This document shows positions 1 through 6,814 of a DNA stretch of 64,000 bases, one piece after another (position 1 is the first letter of the stretch; every line of letters begins with the position of its first letter). The stretch is from contig JAJRXK010000005.1 in assembly GCA_024276305.1 (NCBI GenBank), positions 1-64,000 of the forward strand, in the 5' to 3' direction. Source of the stretch: Candidatus Krumholzibacteriota bacterium. GTDB taxonomy: Bacteria; Krumholzibacteriota; Krumholzibacteriia; JAJRXK01. The position numbers were made by a program, and so were the translations under genes. Below the pieces are notes generated by a model that did no database searches, was not told the DNA's origin, and worked only from the letters and a program-made list of their open reading frames with translations.

Positions 1-146
1 CGTCTGCTTACGGTGTTCCCCACGGTTGCCACGGTGCCCGTCGACTGTCATCAATTCGCCGATTCGGCCGCGAATTCAGCCGGTATTCGGATGCGAGCGC
101 TCTGGCAGTCATGAGGTCAGGGGTTCGATCCCTCTTGGCTCCACCA
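1..146 (+). ncRNA. ssrA: tmRNA (ssrA) 3' end, partial (or tRNA-like 3' end)
   Basis: Positions 112-146 read as the 3' end of a tRNA-like RNA. There is a T arm with stem 116-120/128-132, a TTCGATC loop, an acceptor strand TGGCTCC, A73 and an encoded CCA ending at 146. A full tRNA would have to start near 71, but no complementary acceptor strand (GGAGCCA-like) or D arm is there. The 5' partner is therefore probably left of the window, as in tmRNA, whose two ends are about 300-400 nt apart. A strong terminator follows at 206-238, which fits an independent RNA gene. The tag-peptide reading frame is not visible. A tRNA 3' remnant at an integration site is the alternative. Confidence 0.45.
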
Positions 147-205
147 GCCTCCGCATCTACAGTACACGGGAGTGCGTTGGTTCAGGAGGCGCGCTCCCGG
201 CTCGG

Positions 206-238
206 AAGCCATCGGCCGTGCCGGTGGCTTTTCGTTTT
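206..238 (+). terminator. Rho-independent terminator
   Basis: An 11-bp stem (206-216 with 220-230, one G-T pair) closes a 3-nt loop and is followed by TTCGTTTT. This is the classic intrinsic terminator shape and it lies 60 nt after the CCA end of the upstream RNA gene. Confidence 0.8.
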
Positions 239-297
239 GAGAGCTCGGCGGTCGAGCCCCCCTGGACTCTCCCCGCTCCTGCACCGAGGAGTCCGCG

Positions 298-1650
298 TTG
301 CGCGATCCAATGATTCTGCTCTTCGAAGATTCCTCCGTGGAGAACTGTGCCCCGGTGGTCGCGACGCGCCCCGCCTTCGAGCTGCGTTGCGGACTGTGGA
401 ATCTCCGAGAGCGGGTCGAGTCCCTCGTGGCCGAGGGGCGGCGGATGGCCGCCGTACGCACCCATCTTCGGGAGTGCATGGCCGAGTCCTTGGCGGATTG
501 GGTCGAGCCCTCCGAGGGCCTCGAAGGGCGGCGGGTCCTGGTCCTCAATGCCCGGGCCCTGGTCCACACCCGAGACTTGAGGGAAATCTTCGCCGACGCG
601 GGGCAGGATCGAGCGGCCCGTCATCGCGACGGAGAGTTGATCTGGGCCACGGTCGAAGGAGGTCGGGCTCTGGCCTTCGTCCGAGGCGAGGATCCTCTCA
701 CCGATCTTCCCGCATCCGATTCCGCGGGGGTGCAATTGGCGGCGGGGCTTTGGGATCACATCCACCGCGGCGGACACCAGATCTGCGAGGACTTCCGAGA
801 GTTGAAGGCCAGGGGCGAAGGCCCGCGGAGGATCTACGCGACGCTCTTCGAAGAGGAGTCTTCGCGCCGGCCATGGCTCGATCGCCTGCGCTACGGCGGG
901 CGGGAGATTGCGATCGTTCACCCCGGGGTCCATCTCGTCGAAGAGGATTCCATTCTCTTCGGCGAAGACTGTGAGATTCGACCGGGGGTGGTTCTCGATG
1001 CCCAGCGCGGTCCGATTGTGATCGGTCCGGGAAGCGTCCTTCATTCCCAATCGGTGCTGGTGGGTCCCTGTTATGTGGGGGCGGGAAGCGTGGTCAACCC
1101 CGCGACCCGATTGAGGGAGGCGACCTCGGTGGGAGCACTGTGCAAAGTGGGGGGAGAGGTGGAAGATGCCATCCTTCTCGACCTCTCGAACAAGCAGCAC
1201 GACGGTTTTGTCGGTCACGCCTACCTGGGACAATGGGTGAATCTGGGCGCGGACACCAATGGCAGTGACCTCAAGAACAACTACGCTCCGGTCAGCGTGG
1301 ACATGGGCGATCATCGGGTGGACACCGGAGAGACCTTCGTGGGACCGCTCATCGGCGACCACGCCAAGACCTCGATCAACACCATGCTCAATACCGGAAC
1401 CTTCGTGGGAGTCAGCTCCAACCTCTTCGGAGGAGGATTTCCGCCCCTGCACGTTCCCCATTTCAGTTGGGGCGGGGAGACTTCCCTCGTGGAGTACCGG
1501 ATCGACAAAGCTCTCGACACCGCACGCATCGTGCTCGCTCGGCGCGACGTGAGGATGACCGAGGCCTACGCTCGATTGCTGCGATCGGTCTTCGAGGACT
1601 CCGCGCCGATCCGCCAAGGTCGACTCTCCTCCGCTCGTCGGCGGCCGTGA
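298..1650 (+). CDS. GlmU-like sugar-nucleotidyltransferase/acetyltransferase (alternative bacterial GlmU family)
   Basis: Probable UDP-N-acetylglucosamine diphosphorylase/glucosamine-1-phosphate acetyltransferase of the alternative GlmU family known from Bacteroidetes and relatives, which would supply UDP-GlcNAc for the cell envelope. The N-terminus (ILLFEDSSVENCAPVVATRP, then ELRCGLWNLRERVE) is the family hallmark. Residues about 215-390 are a left-handed beta-helix of hexapeptide repeats ending in the conserved HDGFVGHAYLGQWVNLGADT stretch. The start is a TTG six bases after GAGGAG (286-291); ATG at 310 is the alternative but lies too far from that site. The length of 450 aa is slightly above the family norm of about 400. 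It overlaps the next gene by GTGA. Substrate assignment rests on family membership only. Confidence 0.8.
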   Translation: MRDPMILLFEDSSVENCAPVVATRPAFELRCGLWNLRERVESLVAEGRRMAAVRTHLRECMAESLADWVEPSEGLEGRRVLVLNARALVHTRDLREIFADAGQDRAARHRDGELIWATVEGGRALAFVRGEDPLTDLPASDSAGVQLAAGLWDHIHRGGHQICEDFRELKARGEGPRRIYATLFEEESSRRPWLDRLRYGGREIAIVHPGVHLVEEDSILFGEDCEIRPGVVLDAQRGPIVIGPGSVLHSQSVLVGPCYVGAGSVVNPATRLREATSVGALCKVGGEVEDAILLDLSNKQHDGFVGHAYLGQWVNLGADTNGSDLKNNYAPVSVDMGDHRVDTGETFVGPLIGDHAKTSINTMLNTGTFVGVSSNLFGGGFPPLHVPHFSWGGETSLVEYRIDKALDTARIVLARRDVRMTEAYARLLRSVFEDSAPIRQGRLSSARRRP

Positions 1651-2384
1651 CCTTACTCGTCGCTCAGAACCTCAATGCCTCTTCCAACGCTTTCGCCTCC
1701 GCGGTGATGGCGGGCGATGCCGCGTGGATCCGAGAGGAGGTGAGTCGTTTGGTGGCGACCGGAGTGGATGCCCTCGATCTCTGCCTCTCCTCGGTGGCGC
1801 CGGATGTGGAGACGGAATCGACCCTCCTCGATCGGGTGGCGCAACTCGCGGAGAGCGTTAGCGCGCTTCCTCTGTTCCTCGACTCTTCTCGGGCGCAGGT
1901 TCTGCTGAGAAGCAGCTGGCCTCGACGCTGCCCTCCGGTTCTGAATTCGGTGGCAGTGGATGAGTGGCCGAAGCGGAGGAAGGAGCTGCGACTCCCGGAG
2001 CAGAGCGGGGTGCGGTGGGTCGTTCAATTGCGCCGCGGCCGGACGCTCCCCGTGGGCCTCGCCGACCGCTTGACCTGGACCCAGCTGCTGGTGGATGCGA
2101 TGCATTCCGCGGGGATCTCCTTCGAGGAAGTCTGGGTGGATCCGGTGACCCTGCCCTGGGGAGAGGATTTCGACGCCGGAGACGATCTTCTGCGCTTCGT
2201 GGAAGTCTGCGGCCACCGATGGCCCGGCCTGCGGACCCTGCTCGCGGTGGGGAATCTGAGCTGGGGACACCCGGGGCGCGCCCGCCTCCACCGGGAGTGG
2301 ATTCTGCGCTTGAAGGAGCACGGGGCGCAGGACTTCCTCCTCGACCCCACCGAGCCCGGAGTGGTGGACCTGGCCCGGCGCTGA
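1647..2384 (+). CDS. Pterin-binding (methyltetrahydrofolate/DHPS-like) TIM-barrel protein
   Basis: A 245-aa protein with the look of the pterin-binding superfamily that includes methyltetrahydrofolate:corrinoid methyltransferases (AcsE, MetH pterin domain) and dihydropteroate synthase. Visible landmarks are an N-terminal Asn-containing strand, GVDALDLCLSS, LPLFLDSSRAQVLLRS and PPVLNSV, matching the 'GAD-LD', 'P-LDSS' and 'NSV' strands of the barrel. The GTG start overlaps the stop of the GlmU-like gene (GTGA), so the two are probably co-translated. No corrinoid protein or folate-pathway gene is adjacent, so whether it binds methyl-THF, another pterin or something else is unknown. Confidence 0.6.
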   Translation: MTLLVAQNLNASSNAFASAVMAGDAAWIREEVSRLVATGVDALDLCLSSVAPDVETESTLLDRVAQLAESVSALPLFLDSSRAQVLLRSSWPRRCPPVLNSVAVDEWPKRRKELRLPEQSGVRWVVQLRRGRTLPVGLADRLTWTQLLVDAMHSAGISFEEVWVDPVTLPWGEDFDAGDDLLRFVEVCGHRWPGLRTLLAVGNLSWGHPGRARLHREWILRLKEHGAQDFLLDPTEPGVVDLARR

Positions 2385-2796
2385 GGGGCGATCGGCGGAG
2401 CATTCTGCCGCTGCGCTCTGCTCTCTCCTCCTGAACGTTCTGGGGTGATTAGCTTAAGTCCTTCTATCAAAAGGACCTACTGAGCATTGGGTCGATCCTA
2501 GGATTCGGGCACGGGCCTTGATGGGAGCGCAACTAGCGTCGCCTGCGAAGTACGCGACTTGTCCCGAGCTCGGCATCTCCCAGTGGGCTGCTTCCAGCCG
2601 CGGGGCACGCGGCATGAGCGGGCGGCGCTTGATCTTTCTCCGCCCCTCCCCGAGCGTGTCCCTGGGCTGAGTGGGCCAAAACTGGCGTTTGACTGGATTT
2701 TCCCCCCGCACTATGTTCCGCACGGATTCGATGGCGTCGACGTCCTCGTCGGCGTCTTCCACTCAACCCCAGCAGAATTGTGGCCGCGGAGGAATG
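2385..2796. other. Intergenic region upstream of the BMC locus
   Basis: About 410 bases without a convincing gene. It contains a 6-bp hairpin (2458-2463 with 2471-2476, loop CTATCAA) without a T tract, so it is a poor terminator, and a good sigma-70 type promoter at 2689-2717. The open frame running into the shell gene from 2671 has no ribosome binding site and no shell-protein similarity before position 2794. Confidence 0.6.
2689..2717 (+). promoter_or_regulatory. Sigma-70-type promoter of the BMC operon
   Basis: TTGACT (2689-2694), a 17-base spacer and TATGTT (2712-2717) match the housekeeping consensus well. Transcription would start near 2724, giving a leader of about 73 nt before the shell gene. 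It is the only clear promoter before the six tightly packed BMC genes. Confidence 0.6.
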
Positions 2797-3087
2797 ATGA
2801 AGGAAGCACTTGGGATGATCGAGACCCGGGGATTCGTGGCAGTCGTGGAGGCCGCCGATGCCATGGTGAAGGCCGCGAACGTGACCCTGGTGGGTTATGA
2901 GAAGGTCGGGGGTGCCTATTGTACGGCGATCGTGCGAGGCGACGTCGCGGCGGTGAAGGCTGCCACGGACGCCGGTGCTGCGGCGGCCGCCAAGGTTGGC
3001 GAGCTCATCACCGTGCACGTCATCCCGCGCCCGCATGACAATGTGCAGGAGGCTTTGCCGGTCGGCGGCCTGGCCGACGGCAAGTAG
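2797..3087 (+). CDS. BMC-H hexameric shell protein (EutM/PduA/CcmK type)
   Basis: A single-domain microcompartment shell protein of 96 aa that should form the hexagonal tiles of the shell facets. It opens with [20 protein letters not shown] and carries the [20 protein letters not shown] segment and the [16 protein letters not shown] end typical of EutM/PduA. Two ATG codons lie side by side (2794, 2797). The second has the better spacing to GGAGGA (2788-2793) and gives the usual N-terminus. An in-frame extension upstream (from 2731 or 2713) lacks a ribosome site and resembles no shell protein. It is the first gene of the BMC operon and the only BMC-H gene in the window. Confidence 0.93.
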   Translation: MKEALGMIETRGFVAVVEAADAMVKAANVTLVGYEKVGGAYCTAIVRGDVAAVKAATDAGAAAAAKVGELITVHVIPRPHDNVQEALPVGGLADGK

Positions 3088-3098
3088 ACGGCAGAACC

Positions 3099-3386
3099 AT
3101 GCAGTTCGCCGAGGTGATCGGGACCGTCGTTGCGACCCGCAAGGAAGAGTCCCTGTCCGGAATCAAGCTCTTGGTACTCAAGGCGGTGGATGTCGACCGG
3201 CGTCCTCTGGGGACCTATGTCGTGGCCGCCGATGCCGTAGGGGCAGGACGAGGGGAGCTGGTGCTCTACGCCACCGGGAGCTCCTCTCGGCTCACCGATG
3301 TCACCCAGGATCGTCCGGTCGATGCCGTGGTCATGGCGATCATCGATTCGGTCGAAGTCGACGGCGAATTCCTCTACGAGAAATGA
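3099..3386 (+). CDS. BMC-P pentameric vertex protein (EutN/CcmL family), first copy
   Basis: A 95-aa EutN/CcmL-family protein forming the pentamers that cap microcompartment vertices. Diagnostic features are the N-terminal strand AEVIGTVVATRKEESLSGIK, the 'KLLVLKAVD' strand, 'GAGRGELVLYATGSSSR' and the C-terminal 'VDAVVMAIIDSVEVDG'. It lies 11 bases after the BMC-H stop. Of the three BMC-P proteins here this one is closest to the classical form; the other two are more divergent in the GRGELV segment or lack it. Confidence 0.92.
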   Translation: MQFAEVIGTVVATRKEESLSGIKLLVLKAVDVDRRPLGTYVVAADAVGAGRGELVLYATGSSSRLTDVTQDRPVDAVVMAIIDSVEVDGEFLYEK

Positions 3387-3432
3387 TCGCATCCTGGCGG
3401 AGCCGAGGGCTTCGCCTCGCTGAGGAGTGCAC

Positions 3433-4896
3433 GTGGCGCTGAGTGAAGAGGACATCACGCGCGCGGTAGCCCGAGCGCGAGAAGCGGTGGGGGCGGCTTC
3501 GACCTGGGAGCCGGCCAGCGCGGAGTTGATGCGTGCTCGAGCCGGGGCCGTGGCTCGAATGACGCCGGGCCAGCCTGGAATCTTCGCCACTCTGGAGGAG
3601 GCGGTTCGGGCGGCGACGGTCGCCTTCGAGCGATTTCGCGACTTCCCCCTCCAGAGCCGCGAGAAGATGATCGCACACCTGCGCGCGCGTCTGCTCGAGC
3701 ACGTGGACGAGCTCGCGGAGATGGCCCATCGCGAAACCGGTCTCGGGCGCGTCGAGGACAAGAAGGTGAAGAACCGTCTGGTCATCGAGAAGACTCCGGG
3801 ACCAGAAATCCTTCGTCCCGAGTCGCAGTCGGGAGACCATGGGCTCATGCTCACGGAGTGGGCGCCCTACGGAATCATCGGTGCGATCACCCCGGTCACG
3901 AACCCCAGCGAGACCGTGATCAACAACGGGCTGTCGATGCTGGCCGCGGGGAACACGGTGGTCTTCAATCCCCACCCGACCGCAAAGGCGGTCAGTGCGC
4001 GGACGGTGGCGCTGATGAACGAGGCCGCGGCCGAGGTCGGCGCTCCGCCGAACCTCCTCGTGACCCCGGCGGAGCCGACCATCGAAACCGCCCAAGCGCT
4101 GATGGAACACCGTGCCATTCGCCTCCTCGTGGTCACCGGCGGACCCGCCGTGGTCCGAGCCGCCCTGGATTCCGGCAAGAAGTGCATCACCGCTGGACCG
4201 GGCAACCCGCCCGCGGTGGTCGACGACACCGCGTGCATCTCCCGAGCCGCCCGCACCATCACTGCGGGTGCCTCTCTGGACAATGGAATCATCTGCACCG
4301 CCGAGAAGTTGGTGATCACTCTGCCGTCGGTTCTCGAAGATTTGGTGGCCGCCTTCCGGCAAGAGGGGAATCGCATTCTGAGCGGTCCGGAGTTCGAGGT
4401 CGTCGAGAAGATCATCTTCGAGGAGATGCGCGGTCCCCGGCAGCGAGGCAGAATCAATCGCCAACTGATTGGCAAGAATGCCCAACACATTCTGGCCCGG
4501 GCCGGCATTCGAGTGCCCGAGAGTTGTCGTCTGGCGATTGCGGTGGTGGACAACGACCATCCCCTGCTCTGGACCGAGCAGATGATGCCGGTGTTGCCGG
4601 TGACCACCGCAGCCGATGCGGACGCGGCCATGGCGTTGGCGGTGGAGATGGAAGGCGGGAACCGTCACACCTTCACCATGCACAGTCGCCGCGTCGATCG
4701 TCTGAGCAAAATGGCTCGGATGTGCGATGCCTCGATCTTCGTGAAGAACGGACCGAATTTCGCCGGGCTCGGCGCGGGGGGCGAAGGCCCCACGAGTTTC
4801 ACCATCGCCACGCCCACCGGAGAGGGACTCACCGATGCGCGTTCTTTCTCTCGGCGACGGCGCTGTACTCTGGTCGACGATTTCCGCATCGTCTGA
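3433..4896 (+). CDS. CoA-acylating aldehyde dehydrogenase of a microcompartment (EutE/PduP-like)
   Basis: Converts an aldehyde, CoA and NAD+ to acyl-CoA and NADH inside the BMC. The 487-aa protein has the segments PYGIIGAITPVTNP (nucleotide-binding region), GNTVVFNPHP, ITAGPGNPPAVVD and the catalytic-cysteine motif DNGIICTAEK, giving Cys288. Residues 4-18 form an amphipathic helix followed by a Pro/Ala-rich linker before GIFATLEEAV, where EutE/PduP carry their encapsulation peptide. GTG at 3433 was chosen because GAGGAG (3422-3427) is five bases upstream; GTG at 3427 overlaps that site. Which aldehyde it uses is unknown, because no aldehyde-producing enzyme is encoded nearby. Confidence 0.9.
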   Translation: MALSEEDITRAVARAREAVGAASTWEPASAELMRARAGAVARMTPGQPGIFATLEEAVRAATVAFERFRDFPLQSREKMIAHLRARLLEHVDELAEMAHRETGLGRVEDKKVKNRLVIEKTPGPEILRPESQSGDHGLMLTEWAPYGIIGAITPVTNPSETVINNGLSMLAAGNTVVFNPHPTAKAVSARTVALMNEAAAEVGAPPNLLVTPAEPTIETAQALMEHRAIRLLVVTGGPAVVRAALDSGKKCITAGPGNPPAVVDDTACISRAARTITAGASLDNGIICTAEKLVITLPSVLEDLVAAFRQEGNRILSGPEFEVVEKIIFEEMRGPRQRGRINRQLIGKNAQHILARAGIRVPESCRLAIAVVDNDHPLLWTEQMMPVLPVTTAADADAAMALAVEMEGGNRHTFTMHSRRVDRLSKMARMCDASIFVKNGPNFAGLGAGGEGPTSFTIATPTGEGLTDARSFSRRRRCTLVDDFRIV

Positions 4897-4906
4897 GGAA
4901 TCCAGG

Positions 4907-5518
4907 ATGTCAGATCAGGCTCTGGGAATGGTCGAGTGTGCGACGCTGAGCACGGGAGCGGCGGTCGCCGACGAAATGCTCAAGACCGCACGGGTGCGTC
5001 TCTTCTTCGCCCAACCGGTGCCCCCCGGACGTTTGGTGGTGGCGGTGGCCGGAGAGATCTCGGCCGTGGAGTCCTCGGTTGCGGCCGGACTCGAGACCGC
5101 CGGCGAGAAGCTCGAGGACGCCCTGTTCATCCCCAGACTGGACTCACGGCTCCTCGACTTCCTGGTCTCACCGGGCGAGGTCTCGACCGAAGGGGCGCTG
5201 GGGATTCTGGAGACCGCGACGGTGGCGGCCGGAATCCGGGCCGCGGATGCCGCTCTGAAGTCGGCCCGAGTGTTCCTGGTGGGACTACGTCTCGGCCGCC
5301 ACATCGGTGGCAAGGCGGTGGTCTATCTCAGCGGTGAGGTTGCCGATGTGGAGGCTGCGGTCGAGATCGGTCGCGCGGCCATCCGCATCGAAGAGCTCGA
5401 CCTCGACCACCGAGTGATCGCCCGGCCCCACGCGGAGCTCATGGAACATCTCGGATCCGGCCCGAAGGAGTCTCGACCTCTTCCCGGGCTCTTCTTCTCT
5501 CCCGAGGCGGACTCATGA
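4907..5518 (+). CDS. BMC-T tandem-domain trimeric shell protein (PduT-like)
   Basis: Two BMC domains in tandem (about residues 4-85 and 97-180 of 203), so three copies make a pseudo-hexamer. Each repeat opens with ALGMVE or ALGILETATVAAGIRAAD and the second ends in VIARPHAELMEHL, as in PduT. In PduT the pore loop carries Cys38 in a C-P-G motif that binds a 4Fe-4S cluster; here the matching positions read Pro39-Pro40-Gly41, so that ligand is absent. The ATG follows TGAGGA. The stop overlaps the next pentamer gene (ATGA). Confidence 0.88.
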   Translation: MSDQALGMVECATLSTGAAVADEMLKTARVRLFFAQPVPPGRLVVAVAGEISAVESSVAAGLETAGEKLEDALFIPRLDSRLLDFLVSPGEVSTEGALGILETATVAAGIRAADAALKSARVFLVGLRLGRHIGGKAVVYLSGEVADVEAAVEIGRAAIRIEELDLDHRVIARPHAELMEHLGSGPKESRPLPGLFFSPEADS

Positions 5519-5847
5519 ATCTCGGAAGGGTGGTCGGGACTTGCGTCGCCACGGTAAAGGCCTGCGGCCTGGGCGGGCATCGCCTGTTGGTGGTCCAGCC
5601 CTTGGACTTCGATCTTCAAGAGGATGGCCTGCGCCTGGTGGCGGTCGACACGGTCGAAGCGGGGCGCGGCGAGCTGGTGGCCTTCGTCCGCAGTCGCGAA
5701 GCCGCGAATTCCCTCTCGGAGCCCTTCTGCCCGGTGGATGCCGCCATCGTGGCCATCGTGGACGATCTGGGCATGGTGGACCTGGACCGACCCGATGGGA
5801 CGCTGACCTGGTGGCGCGATGGCGCGGACCGGGAGAAGGCCTCGTGA
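5515..5847 (+). CDS. BMC-P pentameric vertex protein (EutN/CcmL family), second copy
   Basis: A 110-aa EutN/CcmL-family protein. The hallmarks are NLGRVVGTCVATVKACGLGG, 'HRLLVVQPLDFD', 'VEAGRGELVAFVRS' and 'VDAAIVAIVDDLGMVDLD'. It is about 15 residues longer than the first copy, with a Trp-containing C-terminal tail. It overlaps the BMC-T gene and the next BMC-P gene by four bases each, so the three are probably translated in fixed proportion. Confidence 0.9.
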   Translation: MNLGRVVGTCVATVKACGLGGHRLLVVQPLDFDLQEDGLRLVAVDTVEAGRGELVAFVRSREAANSLSEPFCPVDAAIVAIVDDLGMVDLDRPDGTLTWWRDGADREKAS

Positions 5848-6128
5848 TCACGGCAAGAGTGGTGGGCCAGGTCGTGACGACCCTCAAGCACGAGCATCTC
5901 GAGGGCCGACGTCTCTTGGTCGTGGCACCCGAGGACACCGCAGGATTGAAGGCCGGCAAGGCGAGGATCGCAGTGGATCTGATCGGGGCCGAAGTCGGTG
6001 AAGAGGTGCTGGTGGTCGATGATGGGGCGGCGGCTCGGTCGATCCTGGGCCTCAGCGGACCCATACGATGTATGATCGTGGGATGCGTGGACGAGGTTCA
6101 CACCCCGCCTTCCGATGTGGCAAGCTGA
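5844..6128 (+). CDS. BMC-P pentameric vertex protein (EutN/CcmL family), third copy
   Basis: A 94-aa divergent EutN/CcmL-family protein: TARVVGQVVTTLKHEHLEGR, 'RLLVVAPED', 'DLIGAEVGEEVLVVDDGAAA' and 'GPIRCMIVGCVDEV'. The usual GRGE turn is replaced by VGEEV. The GTG start overlaps the previous stop (GTGA). It is the last gene of the shell operon. Three different pentamer genes in one locus is also a feature of planctomycete/verrucomicrobial BMC loci. Confidence 0.87.
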   Translation: MITARVVGQVVTTLKHEHLEGRRLLVVAPEDTAGLKAGKARIAVDLIGAEVGEEVLVVDDGAAARSILGLSGPIRCMIVGCVDEVHTPPSDVAS

Positions 6129-6137
6129 AATCTAGCA

Positions 6138-6165
6138 TTGACTTATGGCGATTTAGGCTTAGGCT
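6138..6165 (+). promoter_or_regulatory. Possible weak promoter upstream of the HU gene
   Basis: TTGACT (6138-6143) is followed after 16 bases by TAGGCT (6160-6165). The -35 is good and the -10 poor. It lies in the 160-base gap between the BMC operon and the HU gene. Confidence 0.3.
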
Positions 6166-6292
6166 GGAGTCGTCCCGAGGGCTGGAAGTCCCAATGTCGT
6201 CGCCCCGCCGTGCGGCGAAGAACTCCGGCTTTTGTTATTGTAGGCGGCCGGGTCCTTTCCCGTTGGCCGCGGGCACGATGGGGGTGTGACCC

Positions 6293-6610
6293 ATGACGAA
6301 GGCGGATCTGGTCGAGGCGATTTCCGAGAATACCGGCCTCTCGAAGAAGGAAGCCGGGGTTGTCGTCGACCTCATCCTCGAGAACATCGGTCGTGCACTT
6401 TGCTCGGGTGACAAAGTCGAGCTGCGCGGCTTCGGAAGCTTCAAAGTGAAGGAACGCCGGGCGCGCAAGGCGCGAAACCCGCGCACGGGGGCCGCAGTTC
6501 AGGTGCCCGCAAAGCGAGTTCCTTACTTCAAGGCTTCCAACGATCTGAAGTCGCTGGTCGACAAGGAGAATTCGGGAGCGGAGGACGCCACCGCGTCGTC
6601 TTCGATCTGA
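6293..6610 (+). CDS. HU/IHF-family DNA-binding protein
   Basis: A 105-aa histone-like protein that bends and compacts DNA as a dimer. The alpha-helical N-terminus (TKADLVEAISENTGLSKKEA) and the beta-arm signature GFGSFKVKERRARKARNPRTG are classic. The family is usually 90-95 aa; here a short acidic/Ser tail (about 12 residues) is added. It stands alone behind the BMC operon, and a function in that operon is not implied. Confidence 0.95.
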   Translation: MTKADLVEAISENTGLSKKEAGVVVDLILENIGRALCSGDKVELRGFGSFKVKERRARKARNPRTGAAVQVPAKRVPYFKASNDLKSLVDKENSGAEDATASSSI

Positions 6611-6698
6611 TCACTGTCTTCTCCCATCCGGGAGGCGACGATTCGCATTTTGAGAAGGTCATGGCGTCAACGCCTGGGCTTCGGACGGAGGTTGTCCC

Positions 6699-6794
6699 AT
6701 GCCGAGTGGGAAGAAGCGCAAGCGCAAGAAGATCAACACCCACAAGCGCAAGAAGCGTCTGCGCAAGAACCGTCACAAGAAGAAGGGCAAGTAG
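6699..6794 (+). CDS. AURKAIP1/COX24-like 31-residue basic protein (putative small-subunit ribosomal protein)
   Basis: A 31-aa protein with 19 Lys/Arg residues, beginning MPSGKKRKRKKINTHKRKKR. It matches the tiny 'AURKAIP1/COX24 domain' proteins that are widespread in Bacteroidetes and relatives and related to a mitochondrial small-subunit protein. A GGAGG sits eight bases before the ATG. It lies between HU and RNase R. It is easily missed because of its length. A role at the ribosome is known for relatives and inferred here. Confidence 0.8.
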   Translation: MPSGKKRKRKKINTHKRKKRLRKNRHKKKGK

Positions 6795-6814
6795 CCTGAC
6801 GGAATCTCCGGCTC

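Noticed and set aside
71..146. A complete tRNA gene ending at the CCA
   Set aside because: No 5' acceptor strand complementary to TGGCTCC, no D arm, and the putative anticodon stem does not pair.
157..1617. A 486-codon open frame on the minus strand
   Set aside because: Antisense to the GlmU-like gene, whose beta-helix repeats are unmistakable; the minus-strand translation shows no domain.
1647..2384. The pterin-binding protein as the missing BMC signature enzyme
   Set aside because: It is coupled to the upstream GlmU-like gene and separated from the BMC operon by 410 bases and a promoter; no known BMC uses such an enzyme as core.
2713..2796. An N-terminal extension of the BMC-H protein starting at ATG 2713 or 2731
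   Set aside because: No ribosome site, the Ser-rich translation resembles no shell protein, and ATG 2713 overlaps the -10 box of the promoter.
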